Source of the DNA: an uncultured Allobosea sp. | GTDB lineage: Bacteria > Pseudomonadota > Alphaproteobacteria > Rhizobiales > Beijerinckiaceae | Assembly (NCBI RefSeq): GCF_945957345.1 | Contig: NZ_CAMFKW010000033.1 | Location: 1-64,000 of the forward strand | Direction: 5' to 3' | Length of the DNA stretch: 64,000 nucleotides | In this document: in pieces, positions 1 to 10,092 of the stretch | Numbering within the stretch: position 1 is the first letter of the stretch | How the letters are laid out: every line of letters starts with the position of its first letter | Translations under genes and position numbers: made by a program | Notes under the pieces: generated by a model | Databases searched by the model: none | Seen by the model: only the letters and a program-made list of their open reading frames with translations | What the model was told of the DNA's origin: nothing

Positions 1-674
1 ACAAGATCGAGGTCGTGGTTCCCGACGAGCAGCTCTCGCTCGCCATCGGCCGCCGTGGCCAGAACGTGCGCCTAGCCTCGCAGCTCACCGGCTGGGACAT
101 CGACATCCTGACCGAGCAGGAGGAGTCGGAGCGCCGCCAGAAGGAATTCGTGCAGCGCACGGATCTGTTCATGAATGCGCTGAACGTCGACGAGACGGTC
201 GGTCAGCTCCTGGCCTCGGAAGGCTTCCGCAATGTCGAGGAGCTCGCCTATGTCGATCTCTCCGAGCTCGCCTCGATCGAAGGCTTCGACGAGGACACCG
301 CCGGCGAGATCCAGAGCCGTGCGCAGGAGCATCTCGCTGCCGTCGAGGCGGAGCTGGACGAGAAGCGTCGTGCGCTCGGTGTCGAGGACGCCTTGCGCGA
401 GGTCGATGGCGTCACCACTTCCATGATGGTCGCGCTCGGCGAGAACGATGTGAAGAGCGTCGAGGATCTCGCGGGCTGCGCCACGGACGATCTTGTCGGC
501 TGGACCGAGCGTAAGGACGGCGAGACCACCCGTCACGCTGGCTATCTCGACGGGTTCGACCTGTCGCGTCAGGACGCGGAAGCGATCATCATGGCCGCCC
601 GTATCCATGCGGGCTGGGTCGAGGCGCCGGCCGAGGAGCCTGAGGCGGAAGCCGGCGAGGCGGCCGAGGCCTGA
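1..674 (+). CDS. nusA: Transcription termination/antitermination factor NusA, 3' part (5' end outside window)
   Basis: NusA binds RNA polymerase and nascent RNA and modulates pausing, termination and antitermination. About 223 C-terminal residues are visible; the reading frame is open from base 3 to the TGA. The start shows the second KH RNA-binding domain, with [16 protein letters not shown] and [14 protein letters not shown]. Two helix-hairpin-helix-like C-terminal repeats follow (around [19 protein letters not shown] and [16 protein letters not shown]), as in proteobacterial NusA, and then an acidic Glu/Ala tail. It is followed at 14 nt by the ylxR gene and then infB, the conserved nusA-ylxR-infB order. 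The N-terminal polymerase-binding and S1 domains lie upstream of the window. Confidence 0.97.
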   Translation, partial: KIEVVVPDEQLSLAIGRRGQNVRLASQLTGWDIDILTEQEESERRQKEFVQRTDLFMNALNVDETVGQLLASEGFRNVEELAYVDLSELASIEGFDEDTAGEIQSRAQEHLAAVEAELDEKRRALGVEDALREVDGVTTSMMVALGENDVKSVEDLAGCATDDLVGWTERKDGETTRHAGYLDGFDLSRQDAEAIIMAARIHAGWVEAPAEEPEAEAGEAAEA

Positions 675-688
675 GTGGGATCGTCGCG

Positions 689-1378
689 ATGAAGGCGGCT
701 CGGAACGAGGGACCAGAACGGAGCTGCGTCGTGACGCGGACCGTGAAGGCGCCCGACGACCTGATCCGCTTCGTCGCCGGCCCTGACGGCACTTTGGTGC
801 CGGATCTCAGGCGCAAGCTGCCCGGGCGCGGCGTCTGGGCCAGCCTCAGCCGCAAGACCGTGGCCGAGGCGATCAAACGCAAGGCCTTCGAGCGCTCGCT
901 CAAGGCGAAGGTCGCGGTTCCCGCCGACCTTCCGGAGATGATCGATGCGCTGATGCTGCGCGATGCGCTGCAGGCGCTGTCGATGGCCAACAAGGCGGGG
1001 CTCGTCATCGCGGGCTTCGCCAAGGTCGAGGCTCTGATCGGCTCTGGCCGCTGCGTCGGCGTCATCGCCGCCAGCGACGGGGCCGAGGACGGCAAGCGCA
1101 AGATCGGCCAGGCTGTTAAGCGGCTTGGCGTGGCGCGCGAGGCTGAAGGGCTCAAGGCCCGTGAACTGCCCGTCGTCGCTATTTTCACGGCGGCGGATTT
1201 GGAATTGGCGTTAGGGCGGGCACATGTGATACATGCCGCGCTTGCTCCGGGACCGGCGGCCGAGGGTGTGCTCTCCCGCTGGCGTCGGCTCGTCCGGTAT
1301 CGGACGGACGATACCGCCGCATCCGACCAGAACGACACCGAAGACACGACCGAACCGGCAGGACCGAACGCGGAATGA
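689..1378 (+). CDS. ylxR: YlxR (DUF448) RNA-binding protein fused to an L7Ae-like domain
   Basis: 229 aa. The N-terminal ~90 residues are a YlxR domain: [17 protein letters not shown] and LPGRGVW are the family marks, with a basic surface for RNA. Residues ~95-190 resemble the L7Ae/L30e fold, including the segment [20 protein letters not shown]. The tail is acidic and low in complexity. This two-domain form is usual in alphaproteobacteria, whereas Firmicutes encode YlxR and the L7Ae-like partner separately. The exact role is unsettled; position between nusA and infB points to transcription/translation coupling. The stop overlaps the infB start (ATGA at 1375), indicating translational coupling. 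Confidence 0.92.
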   Translation: MKAARNEGPERSCVVTRTVKAPDDLIRFVAGPDGTLVPDLRRKLPGRGVWASLSRKTVAEAIKRKAFERSLKAKVAVPADLPEMIDALMLRDALQALSMANKAGLVIAGFAKVEALIGSGRCVGVIAASDGAEDGKRKIGQAVKRLGVAREAEGLKARELPVVAIFTAADLELALGRAHVIHAALAPGPAAEGVLSRWRRLVRYRTDDTAASDQNDTEDTTEPAGPNAE

Positions 1379-4200
1379 CCGATACCAAGAACCCGGGCGA
1401 CAAGACACTCTCCGTCAACCCGCCCAAGACCCTGTCGCTGAAGCGGCCTGTCGAGCAGAGCACTGTTCGCCAGAGCTTCTCGCATGGGCGTACGAAGCAG
1501 GTCGTCGTCGAGGTCAAGCGCCGCGCCGCCGGGCATGAGGTCAAGGAGCCCGTCGCGCCCCGTGCGCCGCAGGCCCCGGCTCCGCAGGCGACGTCGCCGC
1601 GCCCGGCCGCTCCGCAGCCGCCCCAGCGTCCCGCCGGCAGCATGCTGCTGCGCACCCTCTCCGACGAGGAGAAGGATGCTCGCCAGCGCGCCCTGTCGGA
1701 AGCCCGCAGCAGCGAGGCCGAAGCCCGCCGCATCGCCGAGGACGAGGCGCGCCAGCGCGCCGCCGCCGCCGAGCGAGAGCGTCAGGAGCGCGAAGCCGCC
1801 GCGGCGCGTCAGCGCCAGGAGGAAGAGCGCCGCCGTCAGGAAGACGACCAGAAGCGCCGCGTCGAAACGGCCGCCCGCCAGCGCGACGAGCAGCCGGTCC
1901 GCCCGGCGGCCCCGCCGCCGCAGGCTCGCGAGGCCGCGCCTGCGCCCCAGGCCCCGGCGCCGCAGCCGACCCAGTATTACGGCCGTCCGGCCCCGTCCGG
2001 CCCGCGCGAGTTCTCGTCGCGCCCGCCGATGCGCGATACCGGTGCCCGACCGCCGCGTCTCGACGGCCGTCCGCCGCGCTCCGATTCGCCGCGCCCGCCG
2101 CGTCTCGACACCACGGCTCCGTCCGAGCCGGCCGTCGTGCGCCCGGCCCGTCAGGCCCCGTCTTCCAGCGGCGCCCCGCGCAATCGCTCGGATGATGTCG
2201 ACGTCAAGGCCGCCTTCCGCCGTCCCGGCCTGAGCGCCGGCGCTGGCCGTGGCCCGGCTCCCGCCGCGCCGAAGACGCCGAAGACCACCAACGACAAGCC
2301 GCGCGGCCGCCTGACGCTGTCGACCGCGACCGGGAGCGATGACGAGCGGACACGCTCGGTCGCCTCGTTCCGTCGGCGCGTGCAGCGCATGACCGGCCAT
2401 CGCGCCTCGGACGCTCAGAAAGAGCGCGTGATGCGCGAGGTGATCATCCCCGAGACGATCACCATCCAGGAACTCGCGAACCGCATGACGGAGCGCGGCG
2501 TCGACGTCATCCGCCTGCTGATGAAGCAGGGCGCGATGCACAAGATCACCGACGTGATCGACGCCGACACCGCCCAGCTCATCGCCGAGGAAATGGGTCA
2601 CACCGTCAAGCGCGTCGCCGAGTCCGACGTCGAGGAAGGCCTGTTCGACACGCCGGACACGGACGAGACCCTGGAGCCGCGGCCGTCGGTCGTGACCATC
2701 ATGGGCCATGTCGACCACGGCAAGACCTCGCTGCTCGACGCGATCCGCAAGACCAAGGTCGTCACCGGCGAGGCCGGCGGCATCACCCAGCATATCGGCG
2801 CCTATCAGGTGACGACGCCGCTGGGCTCGCAGGTGACCTTCATCGACACGCCCGGCCACGCCGCCTTCACGGCGATGCGCGCCCGCGGCGCCAAGGTGAC
2901 GGATATCGTCGTGCTGGTCGTGGCGGCCGATGACGGCGTCATGCCGCAGACGGCCGAGGCCATCAATCACGCCAAGGCGGCCGGCGTTCCGCTGATCGTC
3001 GCGATCAACAAGGTTGACAAGGCTGACGCCAACCCCGACCGCGTTCGCGCCGAGCTGCTCCAGTACGAGATCCAGGTCGAGACGCTGGGCGGCGAGACGC
3101 TCGAAGTCGAGGTGTCCGCCAAGACCGGCCACAATCTCGACAAGTTGCTCGAGGCGATCTCGCTGCAGGCAGAACTGCTCGACCTCAAGGCCAATCCGCA
3201 TCGTCCGGCCGAAGGCACGGTTATCGAGGCCAAGCTCGATCGCGGCCGCGGCCCGGTCGCGACCGTCCTCGTCCAGCGCGGCACGCTGCGCACCGGCGAC
3301 ATCGTCGTCGCCGGCGCCGAATGGGGCCGCGTCCGAGCCCTGATCGCCGATACCGGCGCGCAGGTGAAGGAGGCTCCGCCCTCCATGCCGGTCGAGGTTC
3401 TCGGCTTCAACGGCACGCCCGAGGCCGGCGACCGCGTCGCGGTGGTCGAGTCCGAGGCCCGCGCCCGCGAGATCACCGATTACCGCGAGCGTCAGCGCCG
3501 CGATCGCCTTGCTGCCCGCGGCGCCGCTTCGGGCGCCGGTCGCTCGCTCGCCGAGATGATGCGCGAGCTCAAGGAAGGCGCCGGCCGCAAGGAGTTCCCG
3601 CTGGTCGTCAAGGGCGACGTGCAGGGTTCGGTCGAGGCCATCGTCGGCGCGCTCGAAAAAGTCGGCAACGACGAGGTGCGGGCCCGCGTCCTCTCCTCGG
3701 GCGTCGGCGCGATCACCGAGTCGGACATCACCCTCGCCCAGGCTTCGGGCGCGGTCGTGGTCGGCTTCAACGTCCGTGCGCATAAGGAAGCGCGCGAGGC
3801 GGCGGAGCGGGCCGGCGTCGAGATCCGCTACTACAACATCATCTATAACCTCATGGATGATGTGAAGGACGCGATGTCGGGCCTGCTGGCGCCGACCCTG
3901 CGCGAGACCATGCTCGGCAACGCCTCGATCCTCGAGATCTTCAACGTCTCGAAGGTCGGCAAGATCGCCGGCTGCCGCGTCACCGACGGCACGATCGAGC
4001 GCGGCGCCAATGTCCGCCTGATCCGCGACAACGTCGTGGTTCACGAGGGCAAGCTCGGCCAGCTCAAGCGCTTCAAGGACGACGCCAAGGAAGTCGTGGC
4101 CGGCCAGGAATGCGGCATGTCCTTCGAGAACTACCAGGACATGCGCGTCGGCGACGTGATCGAGTGCTATCGCGTCGAAGAGATCAAGCGCAGCCTCTGA
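1375..4200 (+). CDS. infB: Translation initiation factor IF-2
   Basis: 941 aa GTPase that brings initiator fMet-tRNA to the 30S subunit and promotes subunit joining. Residues ~1-330 are a long Ala/Pro/Arg/Glu-rich extension with a charged, probably helical segment around residues 95-165. Then comes the N2 domain ([14 protein letters not shown]). The G domain has G1 GHVDHGKTS near residue 443, G3 DTPGHAAF near 492, G4 NKVDKAD near 545 and a SAK G5. Domains II, III ([12 protein letters not shown]) and the C-terminal fMet-tRNA-binding domain complete the protein. Start ATG overlaps the ylxR stop. The composition of the N-terminal extension creates very long spurious antisense frames. Confidence 0.98.
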   Translation: MTDTKNPGDKTLSVNPPKTLSLKRPVEQSTVRQSFSHGRTKQVVVEVKRRAAGHEVKEPVAPRAPQAPAPQATSPRPAAPQPPQRPAGSMLLRTLSDEEKDARQRALSEARSSEAEARRIAEDEARQRAAAAERERQEREAAAARQRQEEERRRQEDDQKRRVETAARQRDEQPVRPAAPPPQAREAAPAPQAPAPQPTQYYGRPAPSGPREFSSRPPMRDTGARPPRLDGRPPRSDSPRPPRLDTTAPSEPAVVRPARQAPSSSGAPRNRSDDVDVKAAFRRPGLSAGAGRGPAPAAPKTPKTTNDKPRGRLTLSTATGSDDERTRSVASFRRRVQRMTGHRASDAQKERVMREVIIPETITIQELANRMTERGVDVIRLLMKQGAMHKITDVIDADTAQLIAEEMGHTVKRVAESDVEEGLFDTPDTDETLEPRPSVVTIMGHVDHGKTSLLDAIRKTKVVTGEAGGITQHIGAYQVTTPLGSQVTFIDTPGHAAFTAMRARGAKVTDIVVLVVAADDGVMPQTAEAINHAKAAGVPLIVAINKVDKADANPDRVRAELLQYEIQVETLGGETLEVEVSAKTGHNLDKLLEAISLQAELLDLKANPHRPAEGTVIEAKLDRGRGPVATVLVQRGTLRTGDIVVAGAEWGRVRALIADTGAQVKEAPPSMPVEVLGFNGTPEAGDRVAVVESEARAREITDYRERQRRDRLAARGAASGAGRSLAEMMRELKEGAGRKEFPLVVKGDVQGSVEAIVGALEKVGNDEVRARVLSSGVGAITESDITLAQASGAVVVGFNVRAHKEAREAAERAGVEIRYYNIIYNLMDDVKDAMSGLLAPTLRETMLGNASILEIFNVSKVGKIAGCRVTDGTIERGANVRLIRDNVVVHEGKLGQLKRFKDDAKEVVAGQECGMSFENYQDMRVGDVIECYRVEEIKRSL

Positions 4201-4224
4201 GGGCTGCGTTGCCTGAAACAGCGC

Positions 4225-4261
4225 GTCATGGCCGGGCCTTGCGGTCCGGCCATCTCGTGAC
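4225..4261. repeat. Palindromic intergenic element, half-copy related to family A
   Basis: A GTCAT...GTGAC-bounded hairpin lies between infB and rbfA. The 8-bp arms ATGGCCGG and CCGGCCAT (4228-4235 and 4246-4253) are perfect. It resembles one arm of the two-hairpin elements at 22544, 43000 and 45780. Being inside the infB-rbfA transcript, it would form an RNA hairpin. No T-run follows, so it is not a classical terminator. Membership of family A is by eye. Confidence 0.5.
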
Positions 4262-4355
4262 GAGAAGAGCGCGTCCAGCGCCTCATCTTTGAAGAGACGG
4301 CGGGCAAGGCCCGCCGGGACGTTTGGTCCGGTCCGATCCCGGAGAAACGAGAACC

Positions 4356-4814
4356 ATGGCTAAACCTGCAAAACCCACAGGCCCATCCCAGCGGCAATTG
4401 CGCGTCGGCGAGCTGATCCGCCATGCGCTGGCCGAGATGCTCGCGCGGGGCGACATTCATGACGACGTGCTGGCGAAGCATGTCGTGACCGTGCCGGAGG
4501 TGCGCCTCTCGCCGGATCTCAAGCTCGCCACCTGCTACATCATGCCTCTTGGCGGACTGGACATTGCCCCGGTGCTCAAGGCGCTCGACGCCAACAAGCG
4601 TTACCTGCGCGGCGAAATCGCCCATCGCGTGAACCTGAAATACGCGCCGGACTTGCGTTTCCGCGCCGATGAGAGCTTCGCCGAGGCCGAGCGCATCGAT
4701 GCGCTGCTCGACACCGAGGCCGTGCGCAGGGACACCCAGGTCCAGCGCCTCAGGATCGACCAGGACCACGAAGACGAAGCCCCTGAAGACGACCGCCGTG
4801 ACGATGACCGCTGA
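4356..4814 (+). CDS. rbfA: 30S ribosome-binding factor RbfA
   Basis: 152 aa from the ATG at 4356, which has GGAGA 10 bases upstream; the frame is open further 5' to a TTG, but that extension lacks a ribosome site. RbfA binds the 30S subunit and helps mature the 5' end of 16S rRNA, especially in the cold. The sequence has the family N-terminus ([19 protein letters not shown]), the KH-like core ([19 protein letters not shown]) and the ending [18 protein letters not shown]. An acidic C-terminal tail follows. It lies between infB and truB in the conserved order and overlaps the truB start. Confidence 0.96.
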   Translation: MAKPAKPTGPSQRQLRVGELIRHALAEMLARGDIHDDVLAKHVVTVPEVRLSPDLKLATCYIMPLGGLDIAPVLKALDANKRYLRGEIAHRVNLKYAPDLRFRADESFAEAERIDALLDTEAVRRDTQVQRLRIDQDHEDEAPEDDRRDDDR

Positions 4815-5751
4815 GAACCCATCCGAAGCCGCCCCGAACCGCGACGTTGCGCCGGCGCCGCGCCCCAAGAAGCGCGACGTCCATGGCTGGGTCATCCTCG
4901 ACAAGCCGATCGGCATGACCTCGACCCATGCGGTCAGCGTCGTGAAGCGCGCCTTCGGCGCCAAGAAGGCCGGCCATGCCGGCACGCTCGATCCGCTGGC
5001 CTCCGGCCTGCTGCCGATCGCGCTGGGCGAGGCGACCAAGACCGTTCCCTTCGTCATGGACGGCCGCAAGGCCTATCAGTTCACTGTCGCCTGGGGCACG
5101 CAGACCAATACCGATGACACCGAGGGCAGCGTTATCGCGACCTCGGACAAGCGCCCGGACGAGGCCGCGATCGCAGCCCTGCTGCCGCGCTTCACCGGCA
5201 CGATCCTGCAGACGCCGCCCAAATTCTCGGCGATCAAGATCGCCGGTGAGCGCGCCTATGACCTCGCCCGCGACGGCGAGGAGGTCGAGCTGGAGGCGCG
5301 CCCCGTCGAGATCGACGCACTCCGCATCGTCAGCCATGACGGCGCCACCACCACTTTCGAGGCGGAATGCGGCAAGGGCACCTATGTCCGCGCCATCGCT
5401 CGCGATCTCGGCCTGGAACTCGGCTGCCTCGGCCATGTCGCGCATCTGCGCCGCACCCGCGTCGGGCCGTTCGCGGTCGCGGACGCCGCAAGCGTCGAGA
5501 CCCTGCGCGAGAGCCCGGAAAGCGCGCTGACGGCCCTCCAGCCGGTCAAGGCGGCGCTGACGCTGATCCCGGAGATCGTGCTGCATCGCGACGCCGCGGC
5601 CCGCCTCAAGCGCGGCCAGAGCGCCCTGCTGCGCGGCGCCGGCGCTCCGATCGAGCTGGAGGCCGCCTACGCCACCTGCGCGGGTACGCTGGTCTCGACG
5701 GGCTCGGTCCAGAACGGTGAATTCGTCCCCCACCGCGTCTTCAATCTCTGA
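4804..5751 (+). CDS. truB: tRNA pseudouridine(55) synthase TruB
   Basis: 315 aa. It makes pseudouridine 55 in the T-loop of elongator tRNAs. The catalytic Asp is in [10 protein letters not shown], preceded by the family N-terminus [30 protein letters not shown] and the C-terminal PUA-like portion are present. ATG 4804 overlaps the rbfA stop by 11 bases; a GTG six bases upstream in frame is an alternative. In many relatives rpsO and pnp follow truB; here a DUF3592 membrane protein follows at 6 bp instead, so the rest of the classical cluster is not contiguous. Confidence 0.97.
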   Translation: MTAENPSEAAPNRDVAPAPRPKKRDVHGWVILDKPIGMTSTHAVSVVKRAFGAKKAGHAGTLDPLASGLLPIALGEATKTVPFVMDGRKAYQFTVAWGTQTNTDDTEGSVIATSDKRPDEAAIAALLPRFTGTILQTPPKFSAIKIAGERAYDLARDGEEVELEARPVEIDALRIVSHDGATTTFEAECGKGTYVRAIARDLGLELGCLGHVAHLRRTRVGPFAVADAASVETLRESPESALTALQPVKAALTLIPEIVLHRDAAARLKRGQSALLRGAGAPIELEAAYATCAGTLVSTGSVQNGEFVPHRVFNL

Positions 5752-5757
5752 GAGCGG

Positions 5758-6219
5758 ATGGGCGAAAGCCGCAGGAAGCAGAAGGTTGGGGGCCTCGCCC
5801 AGGATGGCAGGCTCCTGTTCTGGCGCATCGGCTGCGTTTTCGGCATCGTCGCCGTCATTCTCGCGACGGCCTGCTATTTCACTTACAGCCATAACCGCAA
5901 GCTCCTGGCGCGCGCCGAGCGCGCCGCCGGGACCGTGGTCGAGATGCGGCATGGCGGTGGTGACTCGACCTATCGGCCGGTCGTGAGCTTCCGTACGGCG
6001 CAGGGGCAGGCCGTCACCTTCATGACCTCATGGAGCACGAGCCCACCGGCCTATCGCAGGGGTGATCAAGTGACCGTGCTCTACGACGCTGCGGCGCCGG
6101 ACAAGGCCGAGATCGAGGGCTTCCTGTCGCTGTGGCTGGGAACCCTGATCCTTGCCGGTCTGGTCACCGTCTTCGGGCTGCTCTCGGCGATCCTGATGAT
6201 CGTAGCCAAGCGGGGCTAG
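5758..6219 (+). CDS. DUF3592 domain membrane protein
   Basis: 153 aa, function unknown. A hydrophobic segment spans about residues 21-43 (LLFWRIGCVFGIVAVIL...) and a second runs from about 124 to the end. Between them is a small beta-rich domain with the DUF3592 pattern: GTVVEM, then YRPVVSFRTAQGQ, then RGDQVTVLYDAAAPDKAEI. Such proteins usually have an extracytoplasmic loop between two membrane helices. Six bases downstream of truB, so probably cotranscribed. The TAG stop sits inside the left end of a repeat element. Confidence 0.8.
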   Translation: MGESRRKQKVGGLAQDGRLLFWRIGCVFGIVAVILATACYFTYSHNRKLLARAERAAGTVVEMRHGGGDSTYRPVVSFRTAQGQAVTFMTSWSTSPPAYRRGDQVTVLYDAAAPDKAEIEGFLSLWLGTLILAGLVTVFGLLSAILMIVAKRG

Positions 6220-6283
6220 AGCAACTCCAGCAAAAGTGCGCAGCGGTTTTGCGTCCGGAATTGCGTAAAAACAAAAGCTCTAG
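6216..6283. repeat. Short interspersed palindromic element, family D copy 1
   Basis: The element has perfect 7-bp terminal inverted repeats: CTAGAGC at 6216-6222 and GCTCTAG at 6277-6283. Inside is GCAAAA...TTTTGC and the GTCCGGAATTGCGT segment typical of widespread Rhizobiales intergenic repeats. It lies between two converging genes, where it could act as a bidirectional end-of-transcript hairpin. Confidence 0.6.
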
Positions 6284-6288
6284 CGGCC

Positions 6289-7500
6289 TCAGGCCGCCCG
6301 CTTCAGCCCATCCCTTGCCCAGATCGCGCCTAGCGCCGCTACCAGCGCGTCGATATCGGCGTCGGAATGGAAGGGCGAGGGCGTGATCCGCAGCCGCTCC
6401 GTGCCGCGCGGCACGGTCGGATAGTTGATCGGCTGGACATAGATGTCGAAGCGGGCGAGCAACTCGTCGCTGATCGCCTTGCAGGCCTGCGCATCGCCGA
6501 CCATCACCGGCACGATATGGCTGGGATTGGCGAGATGCGGGATGCCGATCGCGTCGAGCTTCGCCCGCAAAGCCGCGACGCGATCCTGCTGGCGCTCGCG
6601 CTCGGCCGAGCTTTCCTTGAGATGCCGGATCGCGGCGATCGCGCCGGCCGCCACCGCAGGCGGCAGCGAGCTGGAGAAGATGAAGCCGGAGGCGAAACTG
6701 CGGATGAAGTCGCATAGCGCGGCCGAGCCGGTGATATAGCCGCCGATCACGCCATAGGACTTCGCCAGCGTGCCTTGGATCAGGGTCAGCCGGTCGGTCA
6801 GCCCCTCGCGCTCCGAGATGCCGCCGCCGCGTGCGCCATAAAGCCCGACGGCATGGACCTCATCGATATAGGTCATCGCGCCGAATTCGTCGGCGATGTC
6901 GCAGATTTCGCGGACCGGGGCGATGTCGCCATCCATCGAATAGACCGACTCGAAGGCGATCAGCTTCGGCCGGTTCGGATCGAGCGCTGCGAGCTTGCGG
7001 CGCAGATCGTGCGGGTCGTTATGGGCGAAGATGTGCTTTTCGGCGCGCGAATGCCGGATGCCCTCGATCATCGAAGCATGGTTCAGCCCGTCCGTCAGCA
7101 CGATGCAGCCGGGGATGCGCGCGGCCAGCGTCGAGAGCGAGGCCCAGTTCGAGACATAGCCGGAATTGAAGATCAGCGCGGCGTCCTTGCCGTGCAGGTC
7201 GGCCAGCTCGCGCTCCAGCAGGACATGGTAATGGTTGGTGCCGCCGATATTGCGGGTGCCGCCGGCGCCGGCGCCGCTGCCGTCGAGCGCCTCATGCATC
7301 GCGGCGAGCACCTTCGGATGCTGGCCCATGCCGAGATAGTCGTTCGAGCACCAGACAGTGACGTCGCGCGGGCCGCTCTCGCCATGATAGGTCGCGATAG
7401 GGAAGCGGCCGGCCTGGCGCTCCAGGTCGGCGAAGACGCGATAGCGGCCTTCACGGCGTAACCCGTCCAGCTCCTCGCGGAAGAAACTCTCGAAATCCAT
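6289..7500 (-). CDS. hemA: 5-aminolevulinate synthase (C4 heme pathway)
   Basis: 403 aa PLP enzyme condensing glycine and succinyl-CoA to 5-aminolevulinate, the first step of heme and corrinoid synthesis in alphaproteobacteria. Marks: [12 protein letters not shown] near the N-terminus, [25 protein letters not shown], the PLP-site aspartate region [11 protein letters not shown] and the lysine segment [14 protein letters not shown] (GTLAKAFG in many homologues). Length fits the family. It is monocistronic or leads no obvious operon; the upstream neighbour on the same strand is 79 bp away. Its product feeds the same tetrapyrrole pool as cobQ at 33.9 kb. Confidence 0.97.
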   Translation of the reverse strand: MDFESFFREELDGLRREGRYRVFADLERQAGRFPIATYHGESGPRDVTVWCSNDYLGMGQHPKVLAAMHEALDGSGAGAGGTRNIGGTNHYHVLLERELADLHGKDAALIFNSGYVSNWASLSTLAARIPGCIVLTDGLNHASMIEGIRHSRAEKHIFAHNDPHDLRRKLAALDPNRPKLIAFESVYSMDGDIAPVREICDIADEFGAMTYIDEVHAVGLYGARGGGISEREGLTDRLTLIQGTLAKSYGVIGGYITGSAALCDFIRSFASGFIFSSSLPPAVAAGAIAAIRHLKESSAERERQQDRVAALRAKLDAIGIPHLANPSHIVPVMVGDAQACKAISDELLARFDIYVQPINYPTVPRGTERLRITPSPFHSDADIDALVAALGAIWARDGLKRAA

Positions 7501-7579
7501 TCCAGCCTCCTGCGGCGCGCTTTCCTAGGCCTTTCGGGCGGCTTGCGGAATGGCGCGCGGTGTCGCGGCTGGAATTGTT

Positions 7580-8839
7580 CTACTTCGCCTTTTCGGCGAG
7601 CTCCAGAATCGTTTCGAGCAGGACGCGAACGGCGATGCCGGCATCGGCCTCGGTCATATTCTCCAGCGGCGAATGGCTGATGCCCTTCTCGTTGCGCACG
7701 AAGAGCATGGCGACGGGCGCGACCTGCGCGATCGCCATGGCGTCATGCCCGGCGCCGGAAGGCAGGCGCCGGCCGGCGAGGTTGCTTCCGGTCCGGGCGA
7801 TGCCGGCGGCGAAGGCATCCTGCAGCCTGGGCTCCATCGGCACCGCCGCGGCTCTGGCATAGGGGACGATCTCGAGTCCGACGCCGCGCCGCGCCGCGAT
7901 CTCCGCGAAGCCGGTCTGGATCTGCGCCTCCATCGACGCGAGCGTCTCGTTCTTCGGGGCGCGGTAGTCGATGGTGAACTCGACCGCGCCGGGCACGACA
8001 TTGGTGGCGCCGGGCTCGGGGCGCAGCACGCCGACCGTTCCGACCGCCAGCTCATGCGCGCCGGCGATCCGCTCCAGCGCCAGCGCCATCTCGGCAGCGG
8101 CGGTCAAGGCATCCTTGCGCAACGCCATCGGCACGGTGCCGGCATGGCCCGCCTCGCCGGTGACGCGCACCCGCGCGCGGCTTTGCGCGTTGATGGCGGT
8201 GACGATGCCGACCGGCTCGTTCTCCGCCTCCAGCACCGGCCCCTGCTCGATATGGACTTCGAGATAGGCCTGGATCGAGCCGGGCTTGCGGGCCAGCGCC
8301 GCGATCCCCGCCGGATTGCCGCCGAAGGCGACGAGCGCCTCGCCGAGCTTCACGCCTTCGCTGTCGCGCGCTTCCAGCCAGGCCGGGTCATAGGCGCCGG
8401 CCAGCGCCTCCGAGGTCGAGAGATGCGTGGGAAAGCGGACATTCTCCTCGTCGCCGAAGCCGATCACCTCCAGCGGGAAGGGCAGGCTGATCCCGGCATC
8501 GCGCAAGGCCTGCGCCGCGAGGATGCCGGCGACGACGCCGAGATTGCCGTCGAAGCGCCCGCCATCCTTCACGGTGTCGATATGCGAGCCGATCAGCACG
8601 GCCGGCGCGCCCGGCACGGTGCCTTCGCGGCGGCCCTGCACCGAGCCTGCGGCGTCGATGAAGGCGTTGAGCCCCGCGACTTCCATCGCGCCCTTGACCC
8701 ATTCCGCCGCCTGCTTGTGCGCCGGCGAGAGATAGAGCCGCGTCAGCTTGCCGGGCTCGTCGCTGAAGCGGTTGAGGCCGGCAAGCGCGGCGAAGGCGCG
8801 AGCGCCGAGGACGGCGGCGGAGGGGAGCGTCTGCTTCAT
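7580..8839 (-). CDS. M20-family Zn-dependent hydrolase (N-carbamoyl-amino-acid hydrolase / allantoate amidohydrolase type)
   Basis: 419 aa. It has the binuclear-metal pattern of the hydantoinase/carbamoylase (AmaB, AllC) branch of peptidase family M20: GSHIDTVKDGGRFDGNLG, the catalytic GFGDEENVRF, EVHIEQGPVLEAE and the C-terminal SGAGHDAMAIA. These enzymes hydrolyse the amide bond of N-carbamoyl amino acids, allantoate or ureidoglycine. The substrate cannot be set from sequence alone. No hydantoinase or purine-ring genes are adjacent; an SDR gene lies upstream on the same strand (94 bp gap). Confidence 0.88.
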   Translation of the reverse strand: MKQTLPSAAVLGARAFAALAGLNRFSDEPGKLTRLYLSPAHKQAAEWVKGAMEVAGLNAFIDAAGSVQGRREGTVPGAPAVLIGSHIDTVKDGGRFDGNLGVVAGILAAQALRDAGISLPFPLEVIGFGDEENVRFPTHLSTSEALAGAYDPAWLEARDSEGVKLGEALVAFGGNPAGIAALARKPGSIQAYLEVHIEQGPVLEAENEPVGIVTAINAQSRARVRVTGEAGHAGTVPMALRKDALTAAAEMALALERIAGAHELAVGTVGVLRPEPGATNVVPGAVEFTIDYRAPKNETLASMEAQIQTGFAEIAARRGVGLEIVPYARAAAVPMEPRLQDAFAAGIARTGSNLAGRRLPSGAGHDAMAIAQVAPVAMLFVRNEKGISHSPLENMTEADAGIAVRVLLETILELAEKAK

Positions 8840-8933
8840 GCCGCCAAGCTAGAGCAGGGTTCCGAAAACTGCGACCGGCAATTTCACCAAGCAGCTTCTC
8901 CGCCACGGCATCGTCCGCAGCATTCGCGCCGCC

Positions 8934-9680
8934 TCAGTAGGTGGCGCGGCCGCCGGAAAGATCGAACACGCCGGCCGTGGTGAAGCTGTTCTCGGCCGAG
9001 GCGAGGAACGCGACCATCGCGGCGACCTCGTCGGGCAGCAGGAAGCGTCCGCGCGGAATCTTCGCGAGCATGTAGCCGATATGCTCCTCGCTCATCTGGT
9101 CGAAGATGCGGGTGCGCGCGGCTGCGGGCGTGATGCAGTTCACCGCGATATCCTTGTCGGCGAGCTCCTTGCCGAGCGACTTCGTCAACGCGATCACCGC
9201 CGCCTTCGATGCGGAGTAGGCGGAGGCGTTGGGGTTGCCCTCCTTGCCGGCGATCGAGGCCACCAGGACGATGCGTCCGTAATTGCGCTTGACCATGCCG
9301 GGGATCACCGAGCGGCAGCAATGCAGCGTGCCGTCGACATTGAGCTTCATGACGCGGGCCCAGTCCTCCAGCGGGTATTCCCAGGTCTTGTGGTTGGGCC
9401 CGGCGATGCCGGCGCTGGTGACGAGGATATCGATGCTGCCATGCTGCGCCTCCAGCGCGTCGCTCGCCTTCTGGACGGCCTCGGCATCGGTCACATCGAC
9501 GCCGACGCCGATCGCGCCATGGCCGATCTCTGCCGCGGCCTTGGCTGCGAGCGCTGCATCCACATCCCAGATCGCGACCGTCGCGCCACTCTGCGCGAAG
9601 CGCTCGGCGACGGCGCGGCCGATGCCTTGCGCCCCGCCGGTCACGATGGCGATGCGCTTCTTTAAATCGATTTGGTTCAT
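8934..9680 (-). CDS. SDR-family NAD(P)-dependent oxidoreductase
   Basis: 248 aa classical short-chain dehydrogenase. TGGAQGIGRA is the cofactor glycine motif, SAGIAG is the NAG-type motif, and the catalytic set includes Ser in LVASIAGKEG and YSASK. The C-terminus ends with FDLSGGRATY, common in 3-oxoacyl-ACP reductase-like and sugar or polyol dehydrogenases. Cofactor preference is probably NAD because an Asp follows the second strand (AIWDVD). Substrate unknown. It may be cotranscribed with the hydrolase downstream. Confidence 0.88.
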   Translation of the reverse strand: MNQIDLKKRIAIVTGGAQGIGRAVAERFAQSGATVAIWDVDAALAAKAAAEIGHGAIGVGVDVTDAEAVQKASDALEAQHGSIDILVTSAGIAGPNHKTWEYPLEDWARVMKLNVDGTLHCCRSVIPGMVKRNYGRIVLVASIAGKEGNPNASAYSASKAAVIALTKSLGKELADKDIAVNCITPAAARTRIFDQMSEEHIGYMLAKIPRGRFLLPDEVAAMVAFLASAENSFTTAGVFDLSGGRATY

Positions 9681-10092
9681 GCCCAGCCCTCCCGAACTCT
9701 TATGCGAATCACCCTAGCCGGCCGGATTGGCAGCGGCCAGAGGGTGCGATGGCTTCGGACAAATCTGCAGACCCGCCATGCAAGGCGTTAAGGACGATTG
9801 CAAAAAAATCCGGAAGGAAGAGCCTCCGTCACGTGCCGGATCGAGGCGGCCAAGGCAGAGTCTGTGCCGGGTCGGAACGAGTCCGGCAGGCGGCGGCGGA
9901 GCCGTCGGCGGCTTTCGTTCCGGTTCGGTACAAGGCCTTGTTGCTGCAAGAGGATTGCCATTAACGCGCGTTCGCGGATCGCGGGAATAAGCCGTTCACC
10001 TTTGATCCGGCTTTGCCTTGACCCGGACTGCGGAACAGCCAAGACAATCACGATATTCGCAATGGGCTGCCACGCCCCTGACCGAGAACACC
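9681..10092. other. 412-bp intergenic region between the divergent SDR and WecG-like genes
   Basis: No convincing gene. It holds the promoter regions of the two divergent genes and an inverted repeat with perfect 8-bp arms (CGGAACGA 9873-9880, TCGTTCCG 9915-9922) enclosing a GGCGGC-rich loop. The open frames crossing it have arginine-rich, shadow-like composition. Confidence 0.5.
10018..10048 (+). promoter_or_regulatory. Possible sigma-70-type promoter for the WecG-like gene
   Basis: TTGACC (10018-10023) and GACAAT (10043-10048) with a 19-base spacer, about 45 bases before the favoured GTG start. The spacer is longer than ideal. The same TTG could instead be an upstream start codon of the gene. 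Confidence 0.3.

Noticed and set aside
589-4044. 1151-codon open frame on the minus strand opposite infB
   Set aside because: It is a mirror of the GC-rich infB coding sequence; its composition (Arg/Ala/Asp/Gly-rich, no family motif) is that of an antisense shadow, and infB is unambiguous.
4225-4261. Rho-independent terminator between infB and rbfA
   Set aside because: The hairpin lacks a following T-run and lies inside a conserved operon; treated as a repeat element.
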